Positions 31,273-39,211 of a stretch of DNA of 39,211 nucleotides are shown here, piece after piece (the first letter of the stretch is position 1; every line of letters begins with the position of its first letter). A model generated the notes under the pieces. The model saw nothing but the letters and a program-made list of their open reading frames with translations. It was not told the DNA's origin and made no database searches. A program made the translations under genes and the position numbers. The DNA comes from Kitasatospora humi (GTDB lineage Bacteria > Actinomycetota > Actinomycetes > Streptomycetales > Streptomycetaceae): the NCBI RefSeq assembly GCF_020907985.1, contig NZ_JAJJPA010000060.1, positions 1 through 39,211 of the forward strand, given 5' to 3'.

Positions 31273-31566
31273 TCAGCTCGCCAGGTGCCGCTCCAGCGAC
31301 TCCATCTTGCGGGTCAGGCCATCGGTCACGCCGGCCCGGTCATCGATCTTGATCACCGTGCTCACCCGGCCGGCGAACGGCTTGACCGCCTCGACGGCCT
31401 CCTTGATCACGGCCATCACCTCGTCCCAGTCGCCCTCGAGCGAGGTGAACATGGCGTCGGTGTGGTTGGGCAGGCCGCTGGCGCGGACCACCTTGACGGC
31501 CGCCGCGACGGCTTCGGCGACATCCTCACCGGCCCCGAGCGGGGTGACACTGAATGCGGCGATCAT
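31273..31566 (-). CDS. MTH1187-family thiamine-binding protein
   Basis: A 97-residue protein of normal length for the MTH1187/YkoF family (MIAAFSVTPLG at the start, then TDAMFTSLEGDWDEVMAVI). Homologues bind thiamine or pyrimidine-like ligands and form tetramers. The longer frame upstream (to 31662) is not supported; ATG 31566 follows AGGAG at good spacing. Its role in vitamin B1 metabolism here is inferred from the family only. Confidence 0.85.
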   Translation of the reverse strand: MIAAFSVTPLGAGEDVAEAVAAAVKVVRASGLPNHTDAMFTSLEGDWDEVMAVIKEAVEAVKPFAGRVSTVIKIDDRAGVTDGLTRKMESLERHLAS

Positions 31567-31680
31567 GCTTGCCCTCTCCTGACTGACTGTCGGCTCGACC
31601 GACTCGTGGCCGGATGCTCCGCATGCTGCCACACCCGACGACCCGTCAGCCGCGCTGGACACGGCGGCACGGCCGTGCCG

Positions 31681-32190
31681 TCAGCCCCCGTAGATGCCGC
31701 GGCACAGCTGCGCCTGATCCGAGTTCGGCGTCAACTGGCCGTACTGCTCACCCAGTGCGCACAACCCGGTCCCGCCGGCGGTCGGCGCGGGGGGTGCCTC
31801 CGGCTGCCCCGGGGGATGCAGGCCGGGGGAGGGCTCGGGCCTGGTCGCGCGACCGGACTGCGGCAGGCGCGGACGCGGGTGCGGGGCGCTCGGAGCCGAG
31901 GCCGGGGCCGCCGCAGTGGCCCGGGCGGAGCCGGCCGACGCAGGGCCGACGGCGGCGGAACCGGCCGGTGCAGAGCCGGCGGCGGAGCCGGGGCTCGGCG
32001 GTAGGGCCATCGAGCCGCGCTCCACCAGGGCGCCGGGACCGGGCGCCGACGAACCGGGCGACGACGGGGTCGGGGTGGCACTGCCCATGTTGACCAGCGG
32101 GCCCGGGTGCTCGACAGCGCAGCCGGTGACCGTGACCGTTGCCGAGAGGGCGAGACCGGCCAGCGCGGTGACGGTGTTTCGGTGGTCCAT
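31681..32190 (-). CDS. Pro/Ala/Ser-rich lipoprotein
   Basis: A 169-residue lipoprotein: VTALAGLALSATVTVTGC places the lipobox Cys near residue 24. A long low-complexity Pro/Ala/Ser/Gly stretch (to about residue 140) resembles a wall-spanning stalk, ending in a compact C-terminus with a second and third Cys (TGLCALGEQYGQL and QAQLCRGIYGG). No enzyme domain; it could present the C-terminal module at the surface. ATG 32190 has no strong ribosome-binding site. Confidence 0.65.
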   Translation of the reverse strand: MDHRNTVTALAGLALSATVTVTGCAVEHPGPLVNMGSATPTPSSPGSSAPGPGALVERGSMALPPSPGSAAGSAPAGSAAVGPASAGSARATAAAPASAPSAPHPRPRLPQSGRATRPEPSPGLHPPGQPEAPPAPTAGGTGLCALGEQYGQLTPNSDQAQLCRGIYGG

Positions 32191-32338
32191 GGATGGTCCA
32201 ACGAGTCACCCGGGCCGAAGGCGACGCCTGGTCAACGCCGGAGAGCCGCGCTCACCCTCCGGCGGTCGGTTGAGCGCCCCGCTCGCCCCCGGCAGTGCGT
32301 CGGGGGCGAGCCATGCTCGCCGGAGCCGGGTCGTCGGC

Positions 32339-33349
32339 TCAGAGCCGGGGGATGATCTCGCTGCCGTAGGCGTCGATGGTCGGCTCGATCGCGTCGTGCA
32401 TCGCATAGACGGCGAACTGGTCCACGCCCAGCTCGCGCAGCCGGTTCAGCCTGGCCAACTGCGCCTCGACCGGGCCGAGCAGGCAGAACCGGTCCACGAT
32501 CTCGTCGGGCACGAAGGCGGTGTCGGGATTGTCGGCCCGACCGTGGTGCGAGTAGTCGTACCCCTGGCGGTCCTTGATGTAGTCGGTCAGCGCCTCCGGC
32601 ACCAGTTCGGAGTGCTCGCCGTAGTGCCGGACCAGGTCGGCCACGTGGTTGCCGACCATGCCGCCGAACCACCGGCACTGCTCCCTGGCGTGCGCGAGCG
32701 CGGCGGGGGAGTCGTCCGCGGTGACGTAGGCGGGTGCCGCCACGCAGATGGTGACGGAGTCTGGGTCCCGGCGGGCGTCGGCGGCGGCCCGGCGGACCGC
32801 CTTGATCATGTACTCGGTCAGGAACGGGTCGGCCAACTGGAGGATGTAGCCGTCCGCTTGGTGCCCGGCGAGGGTCAGGGCCTTGGGGCCGTAGGCGGCC
32901 ATCCAGATCGGCAGCCGACCGTTGCTCACCCAGGGCAGCCGGAGTTCGGTGCCGTCCAGCTCGACGGTGCGGCCCTCGGCGAGCTCCTTGATGGCCCGCA
33001 TCGCCTCGCTCAGCCGCGCCAGGGTGGCCGGCCGGCGCCCGGCCACCCGCATCGCGGAGTCGCCGCGGCCGATCCCGCAGACCGTGCGGTTACCGAACAT
33101 CTCGTTCAGGGTGGCGAACGTCGAGGCGGTCACCTCCCAGCTCCGGGTGGACGGGTTGGTGACCATCGGGCCGACCGTCAACCGCTCGGTCAGCGCCAGG
33201 ATCTGGCTGTGGATCACAAATGGTTCCTGCCAGAGCACGGCGGAGTCGAAGGTCCAGCCGTGGCTGAACCCGACCGCCTCCGCGCGGCGCATCCGTTCCA
33301 CCACCAGCCGCGCGGGCGGGTCGGTCTGGAGCACGAGCCCGATGTCCAT
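32339..33349 (-). CDS. LLM-class flavin-dependent oxidoreductase (TIGR03842-like)
   Basis: A 336-residue luciferase-like monooxygenase-fold protein, probably using F420 or FMN. Signature elements include MDIGLVLQTDPPARLV at the start, TVGPMVTNPSTRSW, CGIGRGDSAMRVAGRRP and IWMAAYGPKALTLAG. This subtype is often found next to reductive pyrimidine catabolic genes, as here: it is the last gene of the operon, 131 bases after dihydropyrimidinase. It might substitute for or assist the dihydropyrimidine dehydrogenase step, which has no other candidate nearby (inference). Confidence 0.86.
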   Translation of the reverse strand: MDIGLVLQTDPPARLVVERMRRAEAVGFSHGWTFDSAVLWQEPFVIHSQILALTERLTVGPMVTNPSTRSWEVTASTFATLNEMFGNRTVCGIGRGDSAMRVAGRRPATLARLSEAMRAIKELAEGRTVELDGTELRLPWVSNGRLPIWMAAYGPKALTLAGHQADGYILQLADPFLTEYMIKAVRRAAADARRDPDSVTICVAAPAYVTADDSPAALAHAREQCRWFGGMVGNHVADLVRHYGEHSELVPEALTDYIKDRQGYDYSHHGRADNPDTAFVPDEIVDRFCLLGPVEAQLARLNRLRELGVDQFAVYAMHDAIEPTIDAYGSEIIPRL

Positions 33350-33383
33350 CGGCAACCACCGTTCATGAGAGGGGAGTCGGAGG

Positions 33384-33456
33384 GAACCCCGGGGGAAGAA
33401 CGCCGGGTCGGGAACCCCGGGTCGAGAACCCCGGGTCGGGCGAACCCCGGGTCGAG
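33384..33456. repeat. GAACCCCGGGTCG direct repeats between hydA and the LLM gene
   Basis: GAACCCCGGG copies start at 33384, 33412, 33426 and 33442, the last three extended to GAACCCCGGGTCG, with periods of 14 and 16. They fill most of the 131-base gap inside the pyrimidine operon and contain CCCGGG palindromes; they could affect the message between the two genes. Confidence 0.75.
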
Positions 33457-33480
33457 GACCCGCGGGGGCCCGGCAAAGGG

Positions 33481-34881
33481 TCAGAGGTACTGGCAGGTCC
33501 CGCGGCGCAGGAACTGCCCGTGCCCGGCACGCCCGAGCCACCGGCCGTCGTCCAGCACCACCGTCCCCCGGGACAGCACGGTGCGCACCGCGCCGCGGAT
33601 CCGCTGTCCCTCGTACGCCGAGTAGTCCACGTTCATGTGGTGCGTGGCCGCGGAGAGCGTCTGCTCGGCCCCGGGGTCGTAGACCACCACGTCGGCGTCG
33701 GCCCCGGGGGCGATGGTGCCCTTGCGCGGATAGAGCCCGAACATCCGCGCCGGCGCGGCGCAGGCGATCTCGATCCAGCGGCGCCGGGAGATCCGGCCGT
33801 CCACCACGGCCTGGTGCAGCAGGTCCATCCGGTTCTCCACCCCGGGCAGCCCGTTGGGGATCTTGGAGAAGTCGTCCCGGCCGAGCTCCTTCTGCCCGAC
33901 GAAGCAGAACGGGCAGTGATCGGTGGAGACCACCTGGAGGTCGTCGGTGCGCAGCCGCTTCCACAGCTCCGCCTGGTGCTCGCGCGGTCGCAGCGGGGTG
34001 GAGCAGACGTACTTGGCGCCCTCGAAGTCGGGCTCGGCCAGCTTGTCGACGGAGAGGAAGAGGTACTGCGGGCAGGTCTCGCCGAAGACCGGCAGGCCCT
34101 GGTCGCGGGCGGCGGCCAGCTCGGCCGCCGCCGAGGCCGCCGAGACGTGCACCACGTAGAGCGGCGCACCGGCCACCTGGGAGAGCTTGATCGCCCGGTG
34201 GGTGGCCTCGGTCTCCAGCAACTCCCGGCGCACCTCGCCGTGGTACATCGGATCGGTGCGTCCGGCGGCCAGCGCCTGCGCGACCAGGACGTCGATGGCG
34301 ATGCCGTTCTCGGCGTGCATCATGATCAGCGAACCGCTCCGGGCAGCCCGCTGCATGGCCCGCAGGATCTGCCCGTCGTCGCTGTAGAAGACGCCGGGGT
34401 AGGCCATGAAGAGCTTGAAGGAGGTGGCCTCGCCGGAGTCGGTGAGCTGGTCCATCTCCTTGAGCACCGCGTCGTTGACGTCCGAGACGATGGTGTGGAA
34501 GGCGTAGTCGATGGCGCAGTTGCCCTCGGCCTTGGCATGCCAGGCGTCCAGGCCGGCCCGCAGCGAGCCGCCCCTGGGCTGCACCGCGAAGTCCACGATG
34601 GTGGTGGTGCCGCCCCAGGCGGCGGCCCGGGTGCCGGTTTCGAAGGTGTCCGAGGCCTGGGTGCCGCCGAACGGCAGCTCCATGTGGGTGTGCGCGTCCA
34701 CCCCGCCCGGAATGACGTAGCGGCCGGTCGCGTCGATCACGGTGTCGGCCTGCCAGCCGGACGCCGCGGCGCTGCCGGTCGCGGCGAGCGCCACGATCGT
34801 CTGATCCTCGATCAGCACCTCGGCCCGCAGCTCGTCGGCGGCCGTGATGACCAGGCCATTGGTGATGTGGACCCGGGTCAT
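33481..34881 (-). CDS. hydA: dihydropyrimidinase / D-hydantoinase
   Basis: A 466-residue cyclic amidohydrolase, normal length. Metal-site residues are visible: DAHTHMELPFGGTQ (HxH), the carboxylated Lys in SFKLFMAYPG, MMHAENG, YVVHVSAASA and the final Asp in VSTDHCPF. It opens dihydrouracil and dihydrothymine to N-carbamoyl-beta-amino acids. ATG 34881 overlaps the aminotransferase stop by four bases, so the genes are coupled. Operon order is beta-ureidopropionase, aminotransferase, this gene, LLM oxidoreductase. Confidence 0.95.
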   Translation of the reverse strand: MTRVHITNGLVITAADELRAEVLIEDQTIVALAATGSAAASGWQADTVIDATGRYVIPGGVDAHTHMELPFGGTQASDTFETGTRAAAWGGTTTIVDFAVQPRGGSLRAGLDAWHAKAEGNCAIDYAFHTIVSDVNDAVLKEMDQLTDSGEATSFKLFMAYPGVFYSDDGQILRAMQRAARSGSLIMMHAENGIAIDVLVAQALAAGRTDPMYHGEVRRELLETEATHRAIKLSQVAGAPLYVVHVSAASAAAELAAARDQGLPVFGETCPQYLFLSVDKLAEPDFEGAKYVCSTPLRPREHQAELWKRLRTDDLQVVSTDHCPFCFVGQKELGRDDFSKIPNGLPGVENRMDLLHQAVVDGRISRRRWIEIACAAPARMFGLYPRKGTIAPGADADVVVYDPGAEQTLSAATHHMNVDYSAYEGQRIRGAVRTVLSRGTVVLDDGRWLGRAGHGQFLRRGTCQYL

Positions 34882-36179
34882 GCCCCTGCCCTCCGCAGTG
34901 CTTCGATCAGTAGGTCGGCACCCTCGCGGGCCTCCGCGTCGGTCAGGCTCAGCGGCGGGGCGATCCGCAGTGCGTCGCCGGACCGGCCGCCCTTGCCGAT
35001 CAGCAGTCCCAACTCTCGGGCGTGCTCGAGGGTCGCGGTGGCCGCGGCGGCGTCCCGCAGCGCGACGCCGATCATCAGGCCCCGGCCGCGCACCGCGCGC
35101 ACCACGGGCAACTCGGCCGACTCCAGCGCCGAGCGCAACAGCGCCCCGGTGCGCCGGGCGTTCCCCTGGAGGTCGTGGGCGAGCAGGTGGCGCAGGTTCG
35201 CGAGCGCGGCCGCACAGGTGATCGGGCTGCCGCCGAAGGTGGAGATGGAGTTGGCGTCCAGGCAGTCCATCACCTCGGCCCGGGCCACCACACCACCCAT
35301 CGACATGCCGTTGGCGATGCCCTTGGCGAAGGTGAGGACGTCCGGCGGGCCGGACCGCGCGTGCGCCTGCCAGCCCCAGAAGTGGTCGCCCGTGCGGCCC
35401 CAGCCGGTCTGCACCTCGTCGCTGATCCACAGGATGCCGTGCCGGTCCAGCACCTCCTTGAAGGCGGCCAGCAGTCCGTCCGGCCCGTGGGTGAAGCCGC
35501 CGACCCCCTGGATCGGCTCGGCGATCAGCGCGGCCACCGTGCCCTCCGCCTGACCGAGCATGTCCTCCAGGTCCTCGACGCAGGCGGTGATGAACTCGGC
35601 GTCGGACAGCCGGGCGTACGGCCCGCTGTCGCGCACCCCGCCGTGCACGTAGAGCGTCTGCAGCGGGGAGAGGGCGGTCGGCGACCAAGATGTGTTGCCG
35701 GTGATGCCGATGGTGGAGAACGAGCGGCCGTGGTAGCTGTTGCGCAGCGCCAGTAGCTGGTTGGACCGCCGGTACGTGGTGGCGAGCAGCAGCGCCGCGT
35801 CGTTGGCCTCGGTGCCGGAGGTCGTGAAGAACACCTTGGCGTCCGGAATGCCGGAGAGTTCCGCGATCTGCTCGGCCAACTCCACCATGGGGGACGAGAG
35901 GTAGAGCGTGGAGGTGTGCAGGATCCGGCCGGCCTGGTCGGCGACGGCCCTGGTGACCTCGGGTAGCGCGTGCGCGGTCATGGTGGTGAGGATGCCGCCG
36001 AAGAAGTCCAGGTAGCGGTTGCCCTCGGCGTCCCAGACGTGGCGGCCCTCGCCGTGGGTCAGCTCGATCGGCTCCCGGTAGTAGGTCGCGAGCCAGGCGG
36101 GGAGGACGGTGCGGTGGCGCTTGCGCAGCGCCGCGGAACCTCCGCCGTCCTGGTGGCTCCGGTGCTGGTAGGTGGTCAC
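34878..36179 (-). CDS. class III PLP aminotransferase (beta-alanine / AGXT2 type)
   Basis: A 433-residue fold-type I aminotransferase: YLDFFGGILTTMTAH near residue 56, FFTTSGTEANDAALLLA (cofactor phosphate), ISDEVQTGWGRTG (Asp of the ring nitrogen) and FAKGIANGMSMGG (PLP Lys). In this operon it most likely transaminates beta-alanine or 3-aminoisobutyrate, the products of beta-ureidopropionase. GTG 36179 lies 10 bases after that gene's stop; the GAGGGGG ribosome-binding site overlaps it. Confidence 0.94.
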   Translation of the reverse strand: MTTYQHRSHQDGGGSAALRKRHRTVLPAWLATYYREPIELTHGEGRHVWDAEGNRYLDFFGGILTTMTAHALPEVTRAVADQAGRILHTSTLYLSSPMVELAEQIAELSGIPDAKVFFTTSGTEANDAALLLATTYRRSNQLLALRNSYHGRSFSTIGITGNTSWSPTALSPLQTLYVHGGVRDSGPYARLSDAEFITACVEDLEDMLGQAEGTVAALIAEPIQGVGGFTHGPDGLLAAFKEVLDRHGILWISDEVQTGWGRTGDHFWGWQAHARSGPPDVLTFAKGIANGMSMGGVVARAEVMDCLDANSISTFGGSPITCAAALANLRHLLAHDLQGNARRTGALLRSALESAELPVVRAVRGRGLMIGVALRDAAAATATLEHARELGLLIGKGGRSGDALRIAPPLSLTDAEAREGADLLIEALRRAGA

Positions 36180-36189
36180 TGCCGCCCCC

Positions 36190-37080
36190 TCAGGCCTCGC
36201 TCAATGTGCCGTACGCTTCCGGCCGCCGGTCGCGGTAGAACGCCCACTGCTGCCTGACCTGCTCGATCACACCGAGATCGAGGTCGCGGACCAGCAGTTC
36301 CTCCTCCTTGTCGGAGGCCGCCTCGCCGACCAACCGGCCGCGCGGGTCGACGAAGTACGAGGTGCCGTAGAAGTCGTTGTCGCCGTACTCCTCGGTGCCG
36401 ACCCGGTTGATCGCCGCGACGAAGTACTCGTTGGCCACGGCGGCGGCAGGTTGCTCCAGCTGCCAGAGGTAGGCGGACAGGCTGCGGCTGGTGGCGGACG
36501 GGTTGTAGACGATCTGCGCGCCGGCCAGGCCGAGGGCCCGCCAACCCTCCGGGAAGTGACGGTCGTAGCAGATGTAGACGCCCACCTTGCCGACGGCGGT
36601 GTCGAAGACCGGCCAGCCGAGGTTGCCGGGCTTGAAGTAGTACTTCTCCCAGAAGCCCTTGACCTGCGGGATGTGGTGCTTCCGGTACTTGCCCAGGAAG
36701 CGGCCGTCGGCGTCGATCACCGCGGCGGTGTTGTAGTAGATGCCGGGCTGCTCCACCTCGTAGACCGGCACCACCATCACCAGGCCGAGCTCGGCCGCCA
36801 GCGCGGACATCCGGCGGACGGTCGGGCCGTCCGGCACCGGCTCGGCCCAGCCGTAGTGCTCCGGCTCCTGCACCTGGCAGAAGTACGGCGAGTTGAAGAC
36901 CTCCTGGAAGCCGATGATCCGTGCCCCCCGCGCTGCCGCCTCGCGGGCGTACCGCTCATGGAGGTCGAGCATCGAGGCCTGGTCACCGGTCCAGCGGGCC
37001 TGGACCAGCGCGGCGCGGACGATCCGGGTGGGCGAGGACTGCGGTGCTTGCGACGGTGACTGTGACGGCGACTGCGACAT
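36190..37080 (-). CDS. beta-ureidopropionase / N-carbamoyl-beta-alanine amidase (nitrilase superfamily)
   Basis: A 296-residue carbon-nitrogen hydrolase. The Glu-Lys-Cys triad is present: Glu60 in IGFQEVFNSPYF, Lys134 in GKYRKHHIPQ and Cys171 in VYICYDRHFPEGW. It releases CO2, ammonia and beta-alanine from N-carbamoyl-beta-alanine, the last hydrolytic step of the reductive pyrimidine route. The N-terminus has short SQSP repeats encoded by a 9-12-base repeat. ATG 37080 follows AGGAG at 8 bases and is the first gene of the operon. Confidence 0.93.
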   Translation of the reverse strand: MSQSPSQSPSQAPQSSPTRIVRAALVQARWTGDQASMLDLHERYAREAAARGARIIGFQEVFNSPYFCQVQEPEHYGWAEPVPDGPTVRRMSALAAELGLVMVVPVYEVEQPGIYYNTAAVIDADGRFLGKYRKHHIPQVKGFWEKYYFKPGNLGWPVFDTAVGKVGVYICYDRHFPEGWRALGLAGAQIVYNPSATSRSLSAYLWQLEQPAAAVANEYFVAAINRVGTEEYGDNDFYGTSYFVDPRGRLVGEAASDKEEELLVRDLDLGVIEQVRQQWAFYRDRRPEAYGTLSEA

Positions 37081-37207
37081 GGGAACCGCTCCTGGTGGCT
37101 GGTGAGGCGCAGGTGACTGACAGGCCCCCGGTCAACCCGGCGAACGGGTGACGGGGCGGGCGGTTGGTATCCCTGATTGCTCCCCGTGCGGAGGGTGACC
37201 GAATCCC

Positions 37208-37218
37208 GACAGTCTGTC
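37208..37218. promoter_or_regulatory. palindrome GACAG-T-CTGTC, candidate operator of the pyrimidine operon
   Basis: A perfect 11-base palindrome about 130 bases upstream of the beta-ureidopropionase ATG. CTGACAG at 37117-37123 and CTGTCAG at 37214-37220 form a second, widely spaced inverted pair. Typical of GntR-type sites, but no regulator gene is adjacent. Confidence 0.4.
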
Positions 37219-37329
37219 AGGGGAAGTCGCGAACCCGATGGAACCGCTGACACTCCGCCGGTCGCGTCGGATGACGGGGAGCGCATGAGGCGTACCGGGC
37301 AGGTCGACCGGACGGCGGTCGGCCGCACG

Positions 37330-38229
37330 TCATTTCGTCGACGGGGCCGAGGTGTCCTGCTTGCGCTCCGGCCCGCCCCCGCAGGCCGCGGGCATCGAGG
37401 GATGGCGGCCGATCATCACCACGCCGGCCACCATCGCCAGGAGCCCCAGCACCTCCCAGGTGATCGCCGCGGGCGTCACCCGCAGCCGGTCGCCGAGGAA
37501 GCCCACCGCACAGGCGATGCCGGCCAGCGGTTGGGCACAGGTCAGCGCCGGGAGCGACATCCGCAGTGGTGCCGCCTCGAAGGCGCTCTGCACCAGCAGC
37601 AGGCCGAAGACGCCGAGGGCGACCACCGCGTACGGTTGCCAGCGGTGCAGGACGGAGACCACCCCGCCGCTGCCGGCGAGGTTCGCGGTGGCCCGGGTCA
37701 GCGCGTCCTGCAGTCCGTACAGCAGCCCGGCCGCCAGCGCCAGGATGGTCGCCTCCTCGAACAGCGGCAGCCGACGGGCCAGCGACACCAGGAGCAGCGC
37801 CAGCCCGGCGACGATGCCGACGACCAGCCAGTGCTGCAGTTCGTCGGCCGTCGGCCCGCCGCGGCGCGGGTCGCCGGCCAGGATGAAGGCGGTCACTCCC
37901 ACGCCGAGCAGCAGCACCCCGCCCCACCCGGAGCGGCCCAGCCGCTGTCGGGAGATCAGGCTGGCCAGCGCCATCGCGAAGACCAGGTTGCTGGTCAGCA
38001 GCGGCTCCACCAGGGAGACCTCGCCCCGGCCGAGGGCCAGTGCGCTGAGCACCAGGCCGACGATCATGATGGCGATGCCGACCAGCCACTCCGGCATCCG
38101 GCACAGGTCGAGCAGCAGCCGCCAGCGCAGCAGGTCGGCACGCGGGGCGCGCTGCGCCGCGTGCTGTTGCAGCACAAAACCGAGGCCCAGGCAGCAGGCA
38201 GCGCCGACCGCCAGCAGGAACACCGCCAC
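37330..38229 (-). CDS. DMT-superfamily (EamA-like) transporter
   Basis: A 299-residue integral membrane protein with about nine to ten hydrophobic helices, in the two-repeat layout of DMT/EamA exporters (LLAVGAACCLGLGFVLQQ at the start; VEPLLTSNLVFAMALASLI; AALPLRMSLPALTCAQPLAG-like in the second half). Substrate unknown; such proteins often export amino acids or metabolites. GTG 38229 starts (ribosome-binding site weak). It is upstream of and co-directional with the pyrimidine operon but separated from it by 250 bases. Confidence 0.83.
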   Translation of the reverse strand: MAVFLLAVGAACCLGLGFVLQQHAAQRAPRADLLRWRLLLDLCRMPEWLVGIAIMIVGLVLSALALGRGEVSLVEPLLTSNLVFAMALASLISRQRLGRSGWGGVLLLGVGVTAFILAGDPRRGGPTADELQHWLVVGIVAGLALLLVSLARRLPLFEEATILALAAGLLYGLQDALTRATANLAGSGGVVSVLHRWQPYAVVALGVFGLLLVQSAFEAAPLRMSLPALTCAQPLAGIACAVGFLGDRLRVTPAAITWEVLGLLAMVAGVVMIGRHPSMPAACGGGPERKQDTSAPSTK

Positions 38230-38532
38230 TCAGGATCACCCTGTAGTCCGTGTGGCCCGACCGCCCCCACGGTCTTGGCCGAGTTGCCCGCCAGCGTACC
38301 TCCGGCGCGTTGGCAGCGGGCCGACTCCGCCTGAGCCCGCGCGTGTCGGTGGCCGGTGCACGGGCGGCGGACGCGGGGCCGGCCAAGCGCTTGCTCAGGC
38401 TCGGCACGGCGCGGGCGTGCCCAGCCTTGTTCAGGCTCGGCAGGGCGCGGGCGTCGGTGTTCCGGTGGGGCCGGCGCCGCCGGGGCAACCGATACTGGAC
38501 AGCAGGAACCCCGCTTCCTTTCGGAGGCAGCG
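38230..38532. other. 303-base divergent region between the DMT and ABM genes
   Basis: No gene recognised. It holds a direct repeat of 28 bases with two mismatches, at 38391-38418 and 38427-38454 (period 36, core CAGGCTCGGCA). Confidence 0.5.
38391..38454. repeat. direct repeat of 28 bases, two copies
   Basis: TTGYTCAGGCTCGGCASGGC then GCGGGCGT; copies at 38391-38418 and 38427-38454. It lies about 80-140 bases upstream of the ABM gene; role unknown. Confidence 0.8.
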
Positions 38533-38838
38533 ATGATCGTGCGGATCTGGGAGGCGCAGGTCGCGCCCAAGATGGTCGCCGAGTTCTGTGCCGTGCTGCA
38601 GGCCGAGGTGATGCCCCAACTGGTCGGGCTCGACGGCTGCCTGGGCGGGGAACTGCTGCGGTCGCTGCCGGACAGCACTCATCGGGTGCTGGTGGTCACC
38701 CGTTGGCGCGACGAGGAGGCGCTGCGCGGCTACGCGGGGCCGGCGTGGGCGGTGCGGCCGGTCTGGTCGGAGAGCGAACTCGGCTATCTGGAGCATCCGC
38801 CGGAGGTGTCCCACTTCACCGTGCTGACCAGCCAGTGA
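38533..38838 (+). CDS. antibiotic biosynthesis monooxygenase (ABM)-fold protein
   Basis: A 101-residue ferredoxin-like alpha/beta protein of the ABM/dimeric alpha-beta barrel family (MIVRIWEAQVAPKMVAEFCA, then VLVVTRWRDEEALRGYAGP and EVSHFTVLTS). ATG 38533 follows GGAGG by 5 bases. Such proteins may be small cofactor-independent monooxygenases, heme-related enzymes or have no catalytic role. A strong hairpin follows it. Confidence 0.87.
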   Translation: MIVRIWEAQVAPKMVAEFCAVLQAEVMPQLVGLDGCLGGELLRSLPDSTHRVLVVTRWRDEEALRGYAGPAWAVRPVWSESELGYLEHPPEVSHFTVLTSQ

Positions 38839-39012
38839 GGGCAGGTGCAGCCGGCGGCGGGCAGAAGTCGTCGCGGGGACGACGGCGAGTGCCGGCGCAA
38901 GGGCGAGGGAACGGTGAGCGACGGCCGACCGCCGAGTGATCCTGGTGGCCGGCGTCGCGCCGGACACCCATACGAGCCGACCGGTGCGGCATCGCGGGCC
39001 GTGGTCGCGATC

Positions 39013-39050
39013 GCCGCCGGGCTGCCCGGGACCCCGGGCAGCCCGGCGGC
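39013..39050 (+). terminator. perfect 18-base-pair hairpin
   Basis: Arms at 39013-39030 and 39033-39050 are perfectly complementary (core CCGGGCTGCCCGGG) around two central bases; the tip pairs would open to form a real loop. No T run. It lies about 175 bases after the ABM gene and could act in both directions. Confidence 0.75.
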
Positions 39051-39161
39051 AACCGAGTCCCGGAGGGGCCCGGCGAACGGGCCCGGTCGCTGCCGTCAGC
39101 ACGCCGACGGCCGAACGACTCTTCGGCGCAGGCCGCGTCCTTGGCGCAGAATTCTTCGGGC

Positions 39162-39201
39162 AGACCGCAAAGACATCTTTGCAAACAATCCTTTGCGGTC
39201 T
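39162..39201. promoter_or_regulatory. cluster of inverted and direct GCAAAG/CTTTGC repeats
   Basis: AGACCGCAAAG (39162-39172) and CTTTGCGGTCT (39191-39201) are perfect 11-base inverted arms with an 18-base spacer. Inside, GCAAAG-ACAT-CTTTGC (39167-39182) is another perfect inverted repeat and CTTTGC recurs directly at 39177 and 39191, 14 bases apart. It has the look of a repressor or activator site for a gene just beyond the edge. Confidence 0.7.
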
Positions 39202-39211
39202 AGCGTGACCC

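Larger units (their letters stand above)
38839..39211. other. 373-base right-edge region with terminator and regulatory repeats
   Basis: No gene is recognised. It contains the perfect hairpin at 39013-39050 and the inverted-repeat cluster at 39162-39201. The last bases probably precede a gene that begins beyond the window. Confidence 0.5.

Noticed and set aside
33481..35688. Reverse frame of 735 codons across hydA and the aminotransferase
   Set aside because: Only its last 466 codons are hydA; the rest is the shifted frame of the aminotransferase gene.

Overview
The window reads as chromosome of a high-GC actinomycete of the Streptomyces / Kitasatospora / Streptacidiphilus type. Coding third positions are almost all G or C, GTG starts are frequent, Shine-Dalgarno sites are strong, and the gene families (LCP protein, LLM flavin oxidoreductase, DUF1152, MTH1187, streptomycete-type IS630 and IS5 elements) fit that group. 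This is inferred from sequence character; no marker gene fixes the species.

Left part (1-10.1 kb): a histidine-rich protein running off the edge, a TetR regulator, a cupin, a translationally coupled set (57-aa ORF, ROK protein, PfkB sugar kinase), an LCP cell-wall ligase, a GH1 beta-glucosidase behind a perfect 21-bp operator-like palindrome, and a CorA-like transporter with GQN in place of GMN.

Centre (10.4-25.5 kb): a tight three-gene operon of a YbdK-type carboxylate-amine ligase, an AsnO-like class II amidotransferase and an S9 peptidase. It looks like a variant of the N-acetylglutaminylglutamine-amide (NAGGN) osmolyte locus in which the usual acetyltransferase/ATP-grasp synthetase is absent. 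It is followed by a cupin, a C1 aminopeptidase, a DUF1152 protein, an MscS channel, an Ohr peroxidase with a 65-aa partner and a perfect hairpin terminator, an Lrp regulator divergent from a PLP decarboxylase, and a secreted Asp-box protein.

Mobile segment (25.66-29.38 kb): an IS630-type transposon has 29-bp perfect terminal inverted repeats flanked by TA on both sides. It holds an intact transposase, two overlapping small genes and a GNAT gene, with an extra imperfect end between transposase and GNAT. It sits directly upstream of a zinc-ribbon gene. Next come a DoxX fragment, an internally deleted IS5-type remnant, a small gene ending exactly at an IS5-like end, and a second IS5-like end.

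Right part (29.4-39.2 kb): an M15-like lipoprotein, a secreted HNH-like gene broken by a one-base frameshift, a thiamine-binding MTH1187 protein, a Pro/Ala/Ser-rich lipoprotein, a four-gene reductive pyrimidine catabolic operon (beta-ureidopropionase, class III aminotransferase, dihydropyrimidinase, LLM oxidoreductase), a DMT transporter and a small ABM-type monooxygenase. Two inverted-repeat structures close the window: an 18-bp perfect hairpin and a cluster of GCAAAG/CTTTGC repeats that probably controls a gene just beyond the edge.
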